Shown piece after piece: positions 44,946-57,220 of a DNA stretch of 60,000 nt. This DNA comes from Symsagittifera roscoffensis (lineage: Eukaryota; Xenacoelomorpha; Acoela; Convolutidae). Where the stretch lies: positions 38,642,759 to 38,702,758 of the forward strand of contig NC_087063.1 of assembly GCF_963678635.1 (NCBI RefSeq), given 5' to 3'. The first letter of the stretch is position 1; every line of letters begins with the position of its first letter. Both the position numbers and the translations under genes were made by a program. The notes below the pieces were generated by a model. The model saw nothing but the letters and a program-made list of their open reading frames with translations, was not told where the DNA came from and made no database searches.

Positions 44946-45092
44946 GCAGCGTTCACAGTACCAGACTATCTCGGTTATTGATGCGTATACGTCATCGGAT
45001 ACTTTTCCGCATTTTAGATGATACCAGTTTGGACAGCTCTCACATTCAACCACCTTTGATCTATATTTGACCTTCCTGCTGCAACATGGGCA
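44946..45092 (-). other. PHD finger inserted in the Penelope RT, right copy
   Basis: Same Cys4-His-Cys3 pattern as in the left copy (CPCC, CESC, HLKC, CERC). About eight of 49 residues differ, none of them a metal ligand or the Trp-Tyr pair. It sits at the same place before FLRYVDDI. Confidence 0.85.
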
Positions 45093-45514
45093 CAAGCCGT
45101 TTTTTGTCATTAATTTGCTGTACCTCCGTTCCCACCGGTATTTCTTGTCTTAGAGCAAACTCGTACTCTTTCAGCCGTAAGTTTGCCAGAATTACAGCGA
45201 GGGACGCTCCCATTGCTAAACCATCAACTTGTACATACCATGAATCATTACACTTGAAACATACTTTGCTGACCGCCATATTCAAAAGCCTTTTCATGGT
45301 GGCTCTTTGAATTTCAGGAGGAGACTCGTGGCTGTACAGCTTCTGTAAAGCAATTTCGATTGCCTCCTTCAGGGGAACGTTGGTGTACAAACTTTTCACA
45401 TCAAGAGATATTATGGTTTCATCCGGATCTAGATCAATGTTTTCAATTGTTTCTCTAGCCTCATCAGTATTGGTTTCTATATTTGCTCCATCGATGTTGT
45501 CAAAAAACTTTGCA

Positions 45515-45594
45515 AGCATTTTGTTAAGATTCTCAAACGAGCTGCCTGGAAGTGATAGTACTGGTCGTAGGGGTGTCTCAACCTTGTGTACCTT
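45515..45594. repeat. 80-bp direct repeat flanking the 8.2-kb insert, left copy
   Basis: AGCATTTTGTTAAGATTCTC through TTGTGTACCTT recurs at 53763-53842 with one mismatch. It belongs to the Penelope RT (PLRPVLSLPGSSYE). Confidence 0.95.
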
Positions 45595-45599
45595 TACGT

Positions 45600-48194
45600 T
45601 TTCACAAAAAGTAAGTTACTTCATGATCACGCTATCAAAATGTTTCATGTCTTCATAATGCAAATGATGCAGAGACCTCGCAAAAGGTCCAAAGCAAGAG
45701 ACCACGTGAAACACTTGGAGAAAAACCTATTGTGGTGGAAGAGAGGAGAAATCGATTTGATGTTCAAAGAAGCCCTAGCAATCCAAGGAGAGCTACTGTT
45801 GCCCAAACACCAGCAGTAGCACCAAAACAAGTGGACCAAACACCAGCAGAACATTCACCAAGCTTGTTTTAGAAGGCAGACTCTCAAATGCAATGAAGAA
45901 ACTTATTAAAAACGCATCTACAGGCGTCCTAGATCCGAGAGACTGCGACAGCATAAAACTTTCCATCCCAACAGCAGAGAAGCACATCTGGCGGAGAAAA
46001 TGCATGGTATAACACTAGAAGGGACATCGTTTTTGAATCAATTTATTATTGAGAAATACATCAAGCTGCCATGCAAACTCGAGGATCCCATGGCCCAAGT
46101 GGTCTCGACGCTGCCAGTTTCCGGAAGATGGCATGCTCTGCTAAATGAAAGAGGACCGGCGAATACTTTTGCAATACGGTTGCCGATATGGCTTGAAGAC
46201 TGCCGTGAAAGTCCGAACCCAAAATCAATTGAAGCATTGACCGCTTGCCGTGAGATAGCTTTCGACAAAAATGGTAAAGGCCGAATAAGTCCGATTGTCA
46301 TTGGTGAAACTCTCCGAAGAGTCGCGGGAAAACCTGTTGCCAAACTTCTCAATGCAAAGGTAAGAGACGCCGTAGGCGTCAGCTAAACATGCGATGGTCA
46401 AGGTCAACAGGGAGGCGAGTGGGTTAGGTACACGTCTCTCAACAAGAGGGTCATAGGCACTTCGGTCACGGTTGGAGGGGTATCAGAGTCATCCGCCTCC
46501 TCAAGGTAGGACCGATTGTGGTAAATAGATGACATCTCTCCCCCACGGTTGGTACTGCACTGAGCAGGATCGGGGGCTAATAAAAAAAATGGTCAACAGT
46601 GCGGATTCGAAGCTGCCGTTCACGCTGTAATCAAAACTTTGAATTAGAATCAACTGAGTGCATGCTACAAATCGATGCAACGAACACCTTCAGCACAGGC
46701 AAACAATATGGCAATGGCCTTCAATGCTATCGGCATGAAGCCTTTGATGAACAGACTCGAAATGTACAAACTAGTCCAAGAAGGATTCGCCGACGATGCA
46801 GCAGCTCCAGGAGAACTCATAATTGATAAGAGATCGTGGGATCAGCTGAACCAACTAGGCCCCAAAGATGGATATTTCCTGAAAGCGTCAAACTGTTGGC
46901 TCATCGCAAAAACCGAAAAACTTGCCATCAAAGCCTAAGCTATCTTTGCGGGTCGAATATCAACATTACATCTGGGGGACAAAAACATCTAAACATCTAG
47001 GGGCTGTAATTGGAAATATCCAAGCACGCAAAAAATTTAATCATGACAAATTGGATGTTTGGATTGGTTAGATCAGCTTGCTATCAAAAATGGTGGAATC
47101 TGAAACACACTAGTGTTACGTAGTTTATAACTGTGTTCTCCAGAACTGATTGAACTTTTTGATGAGAGGACTCGGTCAACTGAATGATATATTGGAACCT
47201 TTTGAACTACGACTCAGGGAATTCCTGCAAATTTTAGTTGGTGGAATCATCTTAGATGTCGAGCGAAATATACTTGCACTTCCTGTCAGATTTGGAGGCT
47301 TGAGCATTTATAACCCGACTAAAATATGCTAACAACCGTACGAGAACTCAACCCATCTGAAAAATGATCTTCAAGACGCTATATCTGGCGAACCGTTCAT
47401 AGAAATCATGGCGCCTAGACCTGAAATTAGAAGGTTGAACATTCTCCGATCTGATGCTGACTGCGATGATATCCTGGGAAAAATAGACGATAGAAGTAAA
47501 CGCCACCTCGAACTCCTCCAAACAAAAGGCACATACACATGGCTAACCACGCTACCATGGAAATATCATGATATTTATTTCAACGGAGAGGAGTTCGCGT
47601 TGCCATAAGCTTAAGATGAGGATGGCCAGTCAAATGTCTAGCGCGCAGTTGTGATTATGGCTAAGAAAATAGCAACGACCATGCCTTAATATGCCAGGTA
47701 GAAGGCTTCGTTACCATGAAGCACAATGCTCTGAGGAATCTGGAGACAGAGATGCTTACAAATGTTTATAAAGACGTTGTGATTGAGCTAACGCATCAGC
47801 CATAATTAGGCACATACTCCGAAAAAATTGCTACACATGATGTCTCATGTCGGAGATTTTGGCGCCCGCCGCAAAGTTCTTTCTTCGACATTCGGATTGC
47901 AGCACTGTATTCAAAAAGCCGCTGAAAATGATTCTCAAGAGCAACAAAACGTGCAAGAAATTTGAGTACAACGAGCGCGAGCGGGAAATAGAGAACGGTA
48001 GCTTTAGCCCACTAATTCTAAGCACGTACGGTTTTAACCCACTAATTCTAAGCACGTTCTTCGCCAAAACCAACAACTCGTACGTTGAGACTGACCATCA
48101 TAAAAAAGATGCTTTTACCATCATCAGAACAGCTTTTATCGCATTAAGAGAAAAAAGAAGAAACGCACAGAAAGCAACGCCAATTGCGAAATAA
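45600..48194 (+). pseudogene. Family B RT/nuclease retroelement, right copy
   Basis: Inverted partner of 29964-32743 with the same block order: [19 protein letters not shown] (45619 on), [16 protein letters not shown] (46000-46386), [12 protein letters not shown] (46675-46938), [15 protein letters not shown] (47150-47332), [14 protein letters not shown] (47408-47608), CLARSC...HALIC knuckle and SSFFDIRI (about 47630-47910), [14 protein letters not shown] (47847-48194). The RT palm has lost the GTTQGDP block between the DATN and AMAFNAIG segments. The 5' end is cut at the 80-bp repeat. The 3' flank to about 48840 (with a 61-codon frame at 48242) is shared with the left arm and has no known domain. 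Confidence 0.85.
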
Positions 48195-48848
48195 ACATTA
48201 TAGCAAACATCTTATATTTCCTATGTATCCTCACTTTTCCCTTGTTTCTACGTGTCTTAGAAAGTTTTATCATCTTAATTCACGCCTTTGCATTCCATTT
48301 CAGTCCTGCTGCTTTAACTATCTTTTGTGTATGCGGTATACAAAACAGTTTCTGTGAGGGTGCATACCCTATAACGAGGGCACACTACCTCCTTATGTTC
48401 GTCAGCTGTATAGATGTGTTAGCATGATTATTTTCTCGATCGTATGTCTTGCATCGTACAGTATTGCAAGGAAACCATTTCCAAAATAGTTGAGAGCATC
48501 AGTTATTGCATTAAAAATCATATGCTCTCATTTTATCATGGTAACCGAAGTACTACAATATTCCGTCATCTTTTTACCCAGTCAAAAAACATTCTTAGAT
48601 GTGAAAGTTTAGTATAACTTGAAGAAAAGTAAAGGGGTCAGATGGTTGGGAAACAAGTCAACCAGTTTGAGAAATTTAAAACATGCAGAGAATAAACCGG
48701 AGACCAAAGAAACTCAAATTGATTGACCTGATATGATGCTACGGTCTATCAGGTACTTAATATAGGCTGAGTTTACGTTCCCTTGGCTTTACAAATGAAG
48801 AACTTCATCGAGAAAAGTTTCTATCTTTAATACTGTCAATTAGAGATT

Positions 48849-49385
48849 CTATGCCCTGTGAAAACTACAGTGCTTACGTGGAATAATTTGTTTTTGTCTG
48901 TTTTGCGGTCTTCCACCTCGGCCGCCGGGGCTACAAACCGAGCCTGCGTTTATTATACTAGGGGCTAGGGAGTCAACTACCGTTACATCCGATAGAAGAT
49001 GACTACAAGCTGCGCATTGGACGAGCGTCAAATCGTCTGGTCGCTTCTGCTCTGTCCTGTGGAGTTGTCAAAAATAGAAGAAATGTGAATAGAATCGAAA
49101 ATTTGCTTTGTAAGGGCATTCAAATTCGAATGTTAAGAGAATGCCCCTGAAATTTTTATACAACATAGGCTATGCCATCCATCTTTCGGAAAAATTTATC
49201 CGCAGATGCATCATGGTTTTAAACGTATTTCCGATTCTAGGCGTATAGTCCAATAGCATTTATAAGCTGCTGGTTTTATGATCATTGCGATCCGAACTTG
49301 TTCTGATAAGCATTGAAGGTTTCATATCATTAGGTTCTAGTTGTAAAAATATGTACCATCCAATCATTTCGGTTTTCGTCTTAGC
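48849..49385 (-). pseudogene. Fragment of decayed family A element, right arm
   Basis: [19 protein letters not shown] (from about 48985) and the upstream R..H..L helix region are the inverted counterpart of 28745-29290. Homology to the left arm ends near 49385. It is non-functional. Confidence 0.75.
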
Positions 49386-52300
49386 TAAAAAGGTTCCACT
49401 TAACTTCTAGCCCAAGTCCTGCCCTTGAGGCTTAAAATCAATAATTTGAGCGCCAAAGTCCCTCGTTATTCTATGTCAGCGTACAAAAAAAACTATAAAA
49501 TTGAGTTGCGATAAAAAAGATTTTTTATAAAAACCACTCAAACTGGACCCCTCCGTATTGATGAATCATTTTAATTCCAGTTTCTACAAAATCTAGGAAG
49601 TTGCTTGCAAACGGTTTTTAAAATCTGTCGATTCACTAATGTACGTGACCAGAACATCCATTTTTGTCGCGTTTACTCAAAAGGTTTGACTTTTTTTTTC
49701 TGACGTCATTTATTTTTTCTCGAGATGTGCCGACTAATTTTAGTGGATTCTTACAAATGTAATAGTTCAATTACGGTGTAATTCAGTATATCATAGTTTT
49801 AACCGGTACATGAATTAGAGTTATCTCAAAGATTGCGTTTTCTCTGGGATTATAATATCAAACTTTGACAAAAAATTGTTCACATAAGGGTTCAAAAAAC
49901 GGGAGAAGAGTTTAATAATACTAATAAAACTTTAGCCCTCCGGGACCGCCTAATATCCAAACAAAGGAGCTTAACTCGGAAATTCGAAACTCAGCGCGAG
50001 GTCTCTTCAGTGAGTCACTGTGGTAATCTTGAAGAACATGATGCAATTCTGTTCAACGATAATCAAGAGTCGATTGTTGAAGTCCTTGTGACCCTTCTTG
50101 CTGCTCTTTGCACTGATAAAAAGGTCATTTTTTTAAAATCACTTGACCCTTTCTGATTGTTTCAAAATTGGTATAAACCTACTTAATCACCCTAATAACC
50201 CTAAATTACAAGTACAAAAAAAGACACTACAGTTTGATGATTCGAAACAAGTATGATCTCAATTAGTTTAACTAACAAAAACAAACAAGAAAAACAGATC
50301 GCACTATGTCTGGTAAGTTGTTCTCCGCTGATTTTAAATTTTTACCTTTTTTTGGTTATATATAAGTATATGTTTTTCTGGTTTCTTCTTGATATAGTAC
50401 AGTTCGGTTTCATAAAAATCTTTAGTTGTTTTTGGTCATATACTTCCTTAGGGACAGTCGGACCGCCTGCCCGCAATCTTCACTATACGTAAGGTTTTGA
50501 TGTTACTATGGTAAAAAAAAGTTAAATAAGGGAATCTGAAAGGCTTTCGTGGGTCGTACCACCATTCTGGCTGTTGTTTAGTAGCCTAATTGTGAGCATA
50601 AGCTTGGCGCAGAGGCTTCAGTTCATGGACTCCTCAATCTTAATAATACGAATAAGAGCCTTGAGCTTCATAGAAACACATATGTAACATTCGCCCGGTA
50701 GTAAATAATGACGGGAAAAAAATCAAAATATTAAATTGGTTGTCCAGCGTAAAAATAGAGCTTTACGTCTCTACGATAGCCAGCCAATTCAGCTTCGTTC
50801 TCATGATATTTGGTCAACAAAACTGCTGATATCATTGGGATATCAGCCGAACCGCACAAATTAAGTACATGAGAAAATGGTATACTCATGGCTGGGTCTC
50901 AAAATCCCCAGACCACAAGGTAACTCCCAATAACGTCTCTTGTGAACTTTTTTTTTCTATGTTACTAATTTACTACTTTTTGTTCAGTAGAGTAAACCAC
51001 CCCATCTTTTCAAATCCTAAAAGTAAGCTTGGATAACCATAATCAGGCCATTCCAGGAAGCTAAAAATAGTTTAAAAAACAGGAGTACAACTCCTGGCCC
51101 TTGAGAAAGGTCACAATTATCAGGAGGGATTCCATTTCTTACTCTCAGCTTTCTCAAAACGTGAAATCAGGCTAATAACGATTATAGCGGCACAATTCAT
51201 TTAATTCCGAGAGCTTCTTTGCTTCTCCAATTCGTTCGTCATAATCAAAATTAAAAGTGCCGCTTCCTACGTCTGTCGTCTAATTTTTCGCAACGATTTT
51301 TTTTATTCTCGCGGTTCAAATTATCGTGAAAAAAAATTCTTACGTGTCACGCCCGTTCCAATTGAAGTTTTGAAACAACTTTGTGTGATATCTTAAAACT
51401 GCATTTTCTGGCAAAAAAAGCTGAGTTAACGCAAATCTTAGTTTCTGTCTTCGATGTGTGCCCAAAAAATATTTATGATCCTATTGATAGCAGTTGTCTT
51501 CATCAAAAAAGATTTCGTGAAAAACGCTCAATTTTTTAGTTAACTATTTTCTCTAGTTAGTCCGACACTTCGATTAATTTAGGATAGGCAAGTCATCATA
51601 TTCGTAGAATTAAGCATAAAAAATACAGTAATTATTTGCTTCTAATTTTTTTTCTAATTTTTTTACTGCCCCTGAAACTTCTGCTAGTCAGTCGGATGAT
51701 CTTAGCACTTTATTAATCAAGAACAAAAACGTTTGCGGATTTCAACCGTTTTCGGGTAATTTCCTTGTCTAATTGTTGTCGTCCGTTTTTCAGTAAACGT
51801 TGTTCTTTTTCTTGCTTTTTTTAATACAGCTATTTTGAATTAAAAATGGGTGTTTCTAAAATTTTGCTTGGGTTGACGCCAAATGTATCATTAAACTCGC
51901 AAAATGATTTTCCTTTTTTTCAAAAATTTTCACCCGATCTGTTTTTTTTATTTTACTTGATTTTTTTTCTGGTATACCGGTGAAACCGAGCTCAAGAGCG
52001 TATTCACTACTAGATTTCAAAACGTCGTAGTATTTACCTTTGGGAGCATTGGCAAAAAAAATGTGGCGTACCGCTGTTTTACTCATCTCATACATTTCAA
52101 TTACTCAATCTTGAACAAACAAACCTACGAAAGTTTTCCTAAGTAAGTTCAATGCACAACTCGCTAATACAAATGGTTTAAACCGTAATATAAGGTTTAA
52201 ATTGCAAGTTGATTGAACTACATAAAGAAAATGTTACAAGTCCATTCAAGCTGAAATCCACAGCAATGTACTCTTTACAGCAATGCATCTCTCTTCAATG

Positions 52301-53025
52301 TACTTTCGAAGCAAATACTTAAGAAGGACACTGAAATTGCAAATGGTTTCGAGCATTTTTGCAATTCAATTTGCGGAAAATAATTGATCGTGTATTTTTC
52401 CGAAATAAACCTCAGATGCGGCAGACAGAAGGTGTAACAATTCTTCTTCGATGGATGCTTACAAAGTTCCAAATTGTCTTCTTCTTGGTTCTGAAAGCCA
52501 ACCTGCAACCACAAATCATGATTAAATCCTTTGTATGACTTTGTAGAGAGACCGAAGTTTCCTTGTTGGTAAATTGTGAAGATCATAATTTGAACTAGTT
52601 TGGCAAAGATCATTGCTAACTTATGATGTCTGAGAACTGTCACGCATTAAAAAAATTTGTCAATCAGGCAAACCCCTTGACCGGCGAGAGAAAACTTCAC
52701 ATTAAAAAGCGTCAGATGAAGCTGACAACAGGTGCAAACCTTCGTAATCTGGGTAAAAACAATAGTTACCCAGGTTAAGAATAGGAACGGGGCAACCCGG
52801 GAACATCATAAAAATTGAAGTATCAGAGCAACCATTTGGTTATAAAATCCTTCCTTGATAAACCTTTTCAATACTAAACTCCTGTAATTAAATCATATGC
52901 CTCCGAGATAAGCTTTGAGTATAATTAATTAAGTATTTATAAATAAGTCGAGTTTTCAATTTAACTTACATTCAACACTTTTTCTATTCCGAGAAAGCAC
53001 GTGTTGGGCTGATTCTACAATATAT
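49386..53025. other. 3.6 kb without recognisable gene
   Basis: Unique to the right arm. The longest frames (50253-50492 plus; 51856-52095 minus, MSKTAVRHIFFANAPKGK...; 52275-52643 minus, 122 codons) match no family I know. CTGGGTAA...TTACCCAG forms a small hairpin at 52749-52773. The stretch may be old transposon DNA. Confidence 0.4.
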
Positions 53026-53762
53026 ATTTTGATTGGCCTGACATCTGTAAAAATTTCTCTTTTCGTTCCATTACACATGTCTGATTCCCGCTCAAAGATA
53101 ATCTTTTATCGCCCAATCAGTATACTGTCTAAAATTCCGCTCATTCTAAAGCGTATAATGTTTAATTTTATCCCTCCTATGGTTCGTCATCTTTTTGATT
53201 GTCAACGTTGTCAGAACAAGGAGGAGAACTGTTACTCAAATTATTTCTGGCATCTAATTCAGCAGTTTCGTGCACTTACTCTTTGCCAAATTTGCGAAAA
53301 CTCGTTTTTGCAGAAAAAACTTGACTTTGAGCAACTCCTAGCTTGCAGATCGTTTTCCGACAGTTAAAGTTAACTAAATTTTTTCTTCTTCAGCTGGTTT
53401 TAACTCCGGAGCTCCTCAAGGTAGTGTGCTGAAAACTCTATTATTTGTTATATTCAATAACGACTTACTACAAACGATAAATACTGGGTCATGGTCATAA
53501 TTTCTCTGTGCCGACTTGAAGTTTTTTCTATGTTTTGCCCGATCTCATAAAACAGAATCTGGATTCCTTGATCTATTGTTCAATTACAAATGATCTAAAT
53601 TTTCATCCCACTAAAAGTAAAAAGTTATCTTTCTGCTACGACATTTCAAATGAATTCTCTCTTGGCAATAATATACTTGATTAGCTTCATAACGATCTAG
53701 ATTTTACTCTATCGGCTATCGTAAGTTGGGATAAACTTATTCTTCTTGAATGCATTAGAAAA
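53026..53762 (+). pseudogene. LINE (jockey/CR1-type) reverse transcriptase fragment
   Basis: SDSRSKIIFYRPISILSKIP is the RT finger motif (N)YRPISILS. After a shift, FNSGAPQGSVLKTLLFVIFN plus NDLL is the palm block G.PQGSVLGPLLF...INDL. FLCADLKFF is a degraded YADD (Tyr to Cys). NDLNFHPTKSKKLSFCYDIS and DLDFTLSAIVSWDKL are thumb motifs. There are stops and shifts throughout. It ends exactly at the 80-bp Penelope repeat. I cannot tell whether it belongs with the ORF1 copies at 39.6-43.6 kb. Confidence 0.8.
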
Positions 53763-54532
53763 AGCATTTTGTTAAGATTCTCATACGAGCTGCCTGGAAG
53801 TGATAGTACTGGTCGTAGGGGTGTCTCAACCTTGTGTACCTTAGCTAAGCCGTACAAACGGGCCGGTTGCCCCCCTGTTGACCTCATCTTAGAATATTAC
53901 TGATCACTTATCTCGTCTCTTTTGTTCATGGCTAGTAATTCTTTGTTAAGTTCCTTCTCAATTTTCAGTATAACCTTATCAGTGGTGGCATCTTTTTTCA
54001 CAAATTGAGCAGATTGCAACCAGGATTCCAGCTTTGATTCATACGTTTGTTTCCTCATTATGCAAAAACCAACCCACTTATCAAAAGGCACAGCCAGCAA
54101 CCCATTATCTTTGAGATATTTCCTCGTTTTTTCAACGGCTTTGTCTCTTGGGGTTTGCCTTACGTTTTTTGCATATGCCTTTTTGCATATGCCTTCTATT
54201 TCACATAACGTTTCACCAGATGTTTTTTAATTTTTCAATTGTGAGAAGAAAATGTTGATATCCGCCAAAAAATGTGTTTCATTACATGCCCACCACTGTT
54301 CGTCAATTTCTTTTTGCACCAGTGATCTTGCTTTCATTAGTATCTCCTCGTACCTTTTCCTATCCTTATTTGCCCTAGAAGTTTCAGTCCTTAGTAGTGT
54401 CCACGAGCGGTAAAACAATCCAGTCAAAGTAATTTGCAGGGGACCACGACGGCTGTCCCAGTATATCAATTTTATCTGAAACTATTTATTAAGTTTATCA
54501 CAACAATTAGGCTAACAGTGTGACGGAACCTC
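53763..54532 (-). mobile_element. Penelope-like element, right copy, N-terminal part
   Basis: Minus strand from 54469: IYWDSRRGPLQITLTGLFYR and KARSLVQKEIDEQWWA, then AVPFDKWVGFCIMRKQTYE and RLYGLAKVHK...PGSSYENLNK. It is shorter than the left copy between 54.30 and 54.24 kb, with about 170 bases missing after EQWWA. It joins U1-70K 5' flank at AATTAAGAGG, as in the left arm but without the family A insertion. Confidence 0.9.
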
Positions 54533-54616
54533 TTAATTGATCCTCCCAAGAAATATTTCTTTGCGAATATCATGATGATACCTATTTGCCTTTTCAGTTT
54601 ACATGTGTTTTTATCA

Positions 54617-54913
54617 ATGACGTACTGTTTACCTCCAAATTTGTTGGCTCTTTTCACGCCCAGGGAACCAATCCCTTTCCTTGCTCCAATTGCCAAACTG
54701 CCTCATGAGAAAAAAAGAGAGCATCAAGGAGGAATAGCTCAACTTGTGAATTTGTTCGAGGTCGAAATTTTCTTCTTGATGTTTATTAAACACAGATTTT
54801 TTTAAGTATAGACGATAAAACCCTGATGCTATAGCTTCTATTTGACAATAAGAAAAAGTAAGGAATTCAGATTTTTGTAATCTGCTTATCTTAATAAAAT
54901 CTTTCAGGCACCT
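54617..54913 (+). pseudogene. Truncated second copy of the U1-70K 5' end
   Basis: 54617-54760 encodes residues 1-48 exactly as in exon 1 ([10 protein letters not shown] ... NLFE). The intron follows, then the exon 2 acceptor CTTTCAGGCACC. Homology stops there (54913), and the sequence turns into unrelated TTTCAGGTAAAAATTT. No other U1-70K exon is found to the window's end. It is an inverted partial duplication, or a second haplotype of the locus joined by the assembly. The coding part is undamaged but truncated. Confidence 0.9.
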
Positions 54914-56390
54914 TTCAGGTAAAAATTTATCTTTTCAATTTCTCAAGACGCAACTTATCTTTCAACTTCTCTAGTTTGAGTAAATAGTCCTTCATGCTTC
55001 ACTTTTTTTCTTTACTGCTATATCCCTCCCGTGTTTGGACCCCTTCCCTTACTAACCTTACTAATGGAACTAGAAAAGTTCCATGCGCAAGGAGTTTGCT
55101 AGATTTTTTCAAAAAAGACATTGTTGCAGCTTTCAGATACCTTCGACATGGTTCTTCTTTGAAAGCTTTGCAACAATAGTGGGGGTGTTGTCCACTCTCT
55201 CTCTCTTTGAAAAAGCTACCAACATTTTTTTAAAATGAGGTTTTTCATTATTCTTGGCAGTAAGAAGTTCAGCTCCGATAGGAACTACTATGGGAGCGCT
55301 AAAGAATGAGCAAACGAGCTTAAGTATCGCCACAAAATCAGATTTGGTGTAGCGTTGCCTCAACTGAAAACGGATCTGAATAGTTTTCTCCTTGTTTAAA
55401 TTTCAAAACTTAAGGTGGACTAGTTGTTTGGTATTTTGTCAAATGCTATGGTACAATTGGCAGCTTAATTTTCTGCCACTGTTTATCATGTTCTTTATTG
55501 TTTATTGTTTTTATCCTTCCACAATTTGGATTTAAATGTTTTTTGTTGTATTGATTTCTCTAGCAATAAATCCATTTCTCTTCAGATTTTTTTTTTCATT
55601 TTATCATCAATGGCACTGTTATTTTAGACTAATTGTTGTGATAAACTAATTAAATAGATTTTTCTTTCTTTGTTCAAAATTATCGCGTGTGTAGTTTCAA
55701 ATCATATGCGCGCTGGGATTTCCTCTTCTGATTATCTTACCAAATCTCGCAGTCTCAGCCGTAGGCGAGTGAAGCTTCCCTAGCCTTCTCCAAAGTATTC
55801 GCTATCTGTGTTTTAAGTGGGTGCCCCGATTCCAGGCGGTACGCATACCTGACTTTTCACAGAAGCTTGTAATTGGCATATCAAGGACCAAATATATCCA
55901 ACCAGCTCTAGTAAAATCTACATGTCACTCTTACCAGAAACAATTTTACAATACAAACCAAATCGCTCTAAAACAGTAACCATTATCGCCGAAATTAATG
56001 ATAATAGCTTGCATCCACGAGAACTTGAGCTAAAAAAGGAAAATTAAATCAACCTAATAAGGAACAAGTTTCAGCTCAAAACATTAACCATCCCTACAAC
56101 AATCCAAAGCTCCCATAACGAGGATGTTAATCGCAAACTCTGCATTAATAACCATGTGCTGTTTAACTTAATTAATTAAATTGCTCGTTCACACACACTC
56201 ACTGTTTCGCCCAATCTTAACCAAAATCTAACCTCCTAAAAGTTCTACCGAGACGGCATTCACTTCTCGTTCTTTGGTAATGAATTCTTTACAAATACTT
56301 TTGCTTATTTTGTTTCTCAATTCTCTTGATAATTTGACGGTACCGTTCCTCCTCATATAAGGTCCGATCAAACACATTTTATCATATGTA
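54914..56390. other. 1.5 kb without recognisable gene
   Basis: A 76-codon minus frame (55133-55363) is unrecognised. ACTAATTGTTGTGATAAACT near 55629 echoes the Penelope 5' edge (GCCTAATTGTTGTGATAAAC at 54489-54508, read inverted) and a trace at 32790-32813, so element debris is likely. Confidence 0.4.
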
Positions 56391-57220
56391 GCAATCATCT
56401 ACGCGGATTAAACGAGGCAGCGACCACGATAACAATTTCAACTGCATTTGCTGCACCTCCTTGATTACAGATAACACTACAACTGACATCCAAGCCCCAC
56501 CAGCGCAACTTCAACAAGCCCGCTCGACCAACGATCAAAAACCTGCAATTGCAAACAGCAATGATACTTTAACAGCCAAACCCGACACCTGGCCAAATTC
56601 TGCACCTGAACAAAAAAAAACAATCAACAACCAAGTAGTGCAGTGGAAACCAGTCATCATGATCCTCGCAATAAATAAAATTGGGTTTATCTTTTATAGA
56701 AACTCTAAATAGAACCCTCGACTCGTTAATTGAAACACTTGAAAACACATACGGAATGCACGCAACAATGATATTACCTCACTTCATGATGTTTTCTCAT
56801 GGTATTCTCTCAAGTAAAAGCAAATCGGAGATTGATGGATCGAACTTAAAAAATACAGCAGAAAGGCTTAAGCAATGTCATAAGGGCGAACTACATGGAT
56901 TTTTAACGAAGGAAAAGCGCTGCTAATGCGCTTTGTAAAGAGTAAGAAAACGAAACTAGGAATTGAAGCACAGCAATTTAATCATTTAATGAGCAGCGGA
57001 AAAATATTGAGTTCTATTGTTAAATTAACTGATAAATCCAAGGGTGTTTCTCATTCGAGGAAACCGTCAAAGGTCAAACTGTTGAGCAAATCTTCATTGT
57101 GAAACATCCTCCTGCGGAGCCAATAATTAGCCACTATAAAACATCATGCTCCGATGATACAGTTCCTTTTCACTCATCCACATTGACCAAATACACGCCC
57201 AGAAATGTAGGAAGGCTGCC

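Larger units (their letters stand above)
43884..45594 (-). mobile_element. Penelope-like element, right copy, RT core to GIY-YIG
   Basis: Minus strand: MLAKFFDNIDGANIETN and SLDVKSLYTNVPL (45519 on), motif B, a frameshift near 45100, the PHD finger (45092-44946), FLRYVDDILRTVRGEP, then EGNLPFQDLNINVSQGRR, and GIY-YIG (44210-43884, identical in protein to the left copy). It is inverted relative to the left copy. It keeps about 11 bases near the FFDNIDG segment that the left copy lost. A 153-bp in-frame tandem duplication follows motif C. The N-terminal part lies 8.2 kb away at 53763-54532. Confidence 0.92.

Noticed and set aside
51856-52643. Minus-strand frames of 79 and 122 codons as host genes
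   Set aside because: No recognisable domain, splice context or homology; AT-rich chance frames or old transposon debris remain possible.
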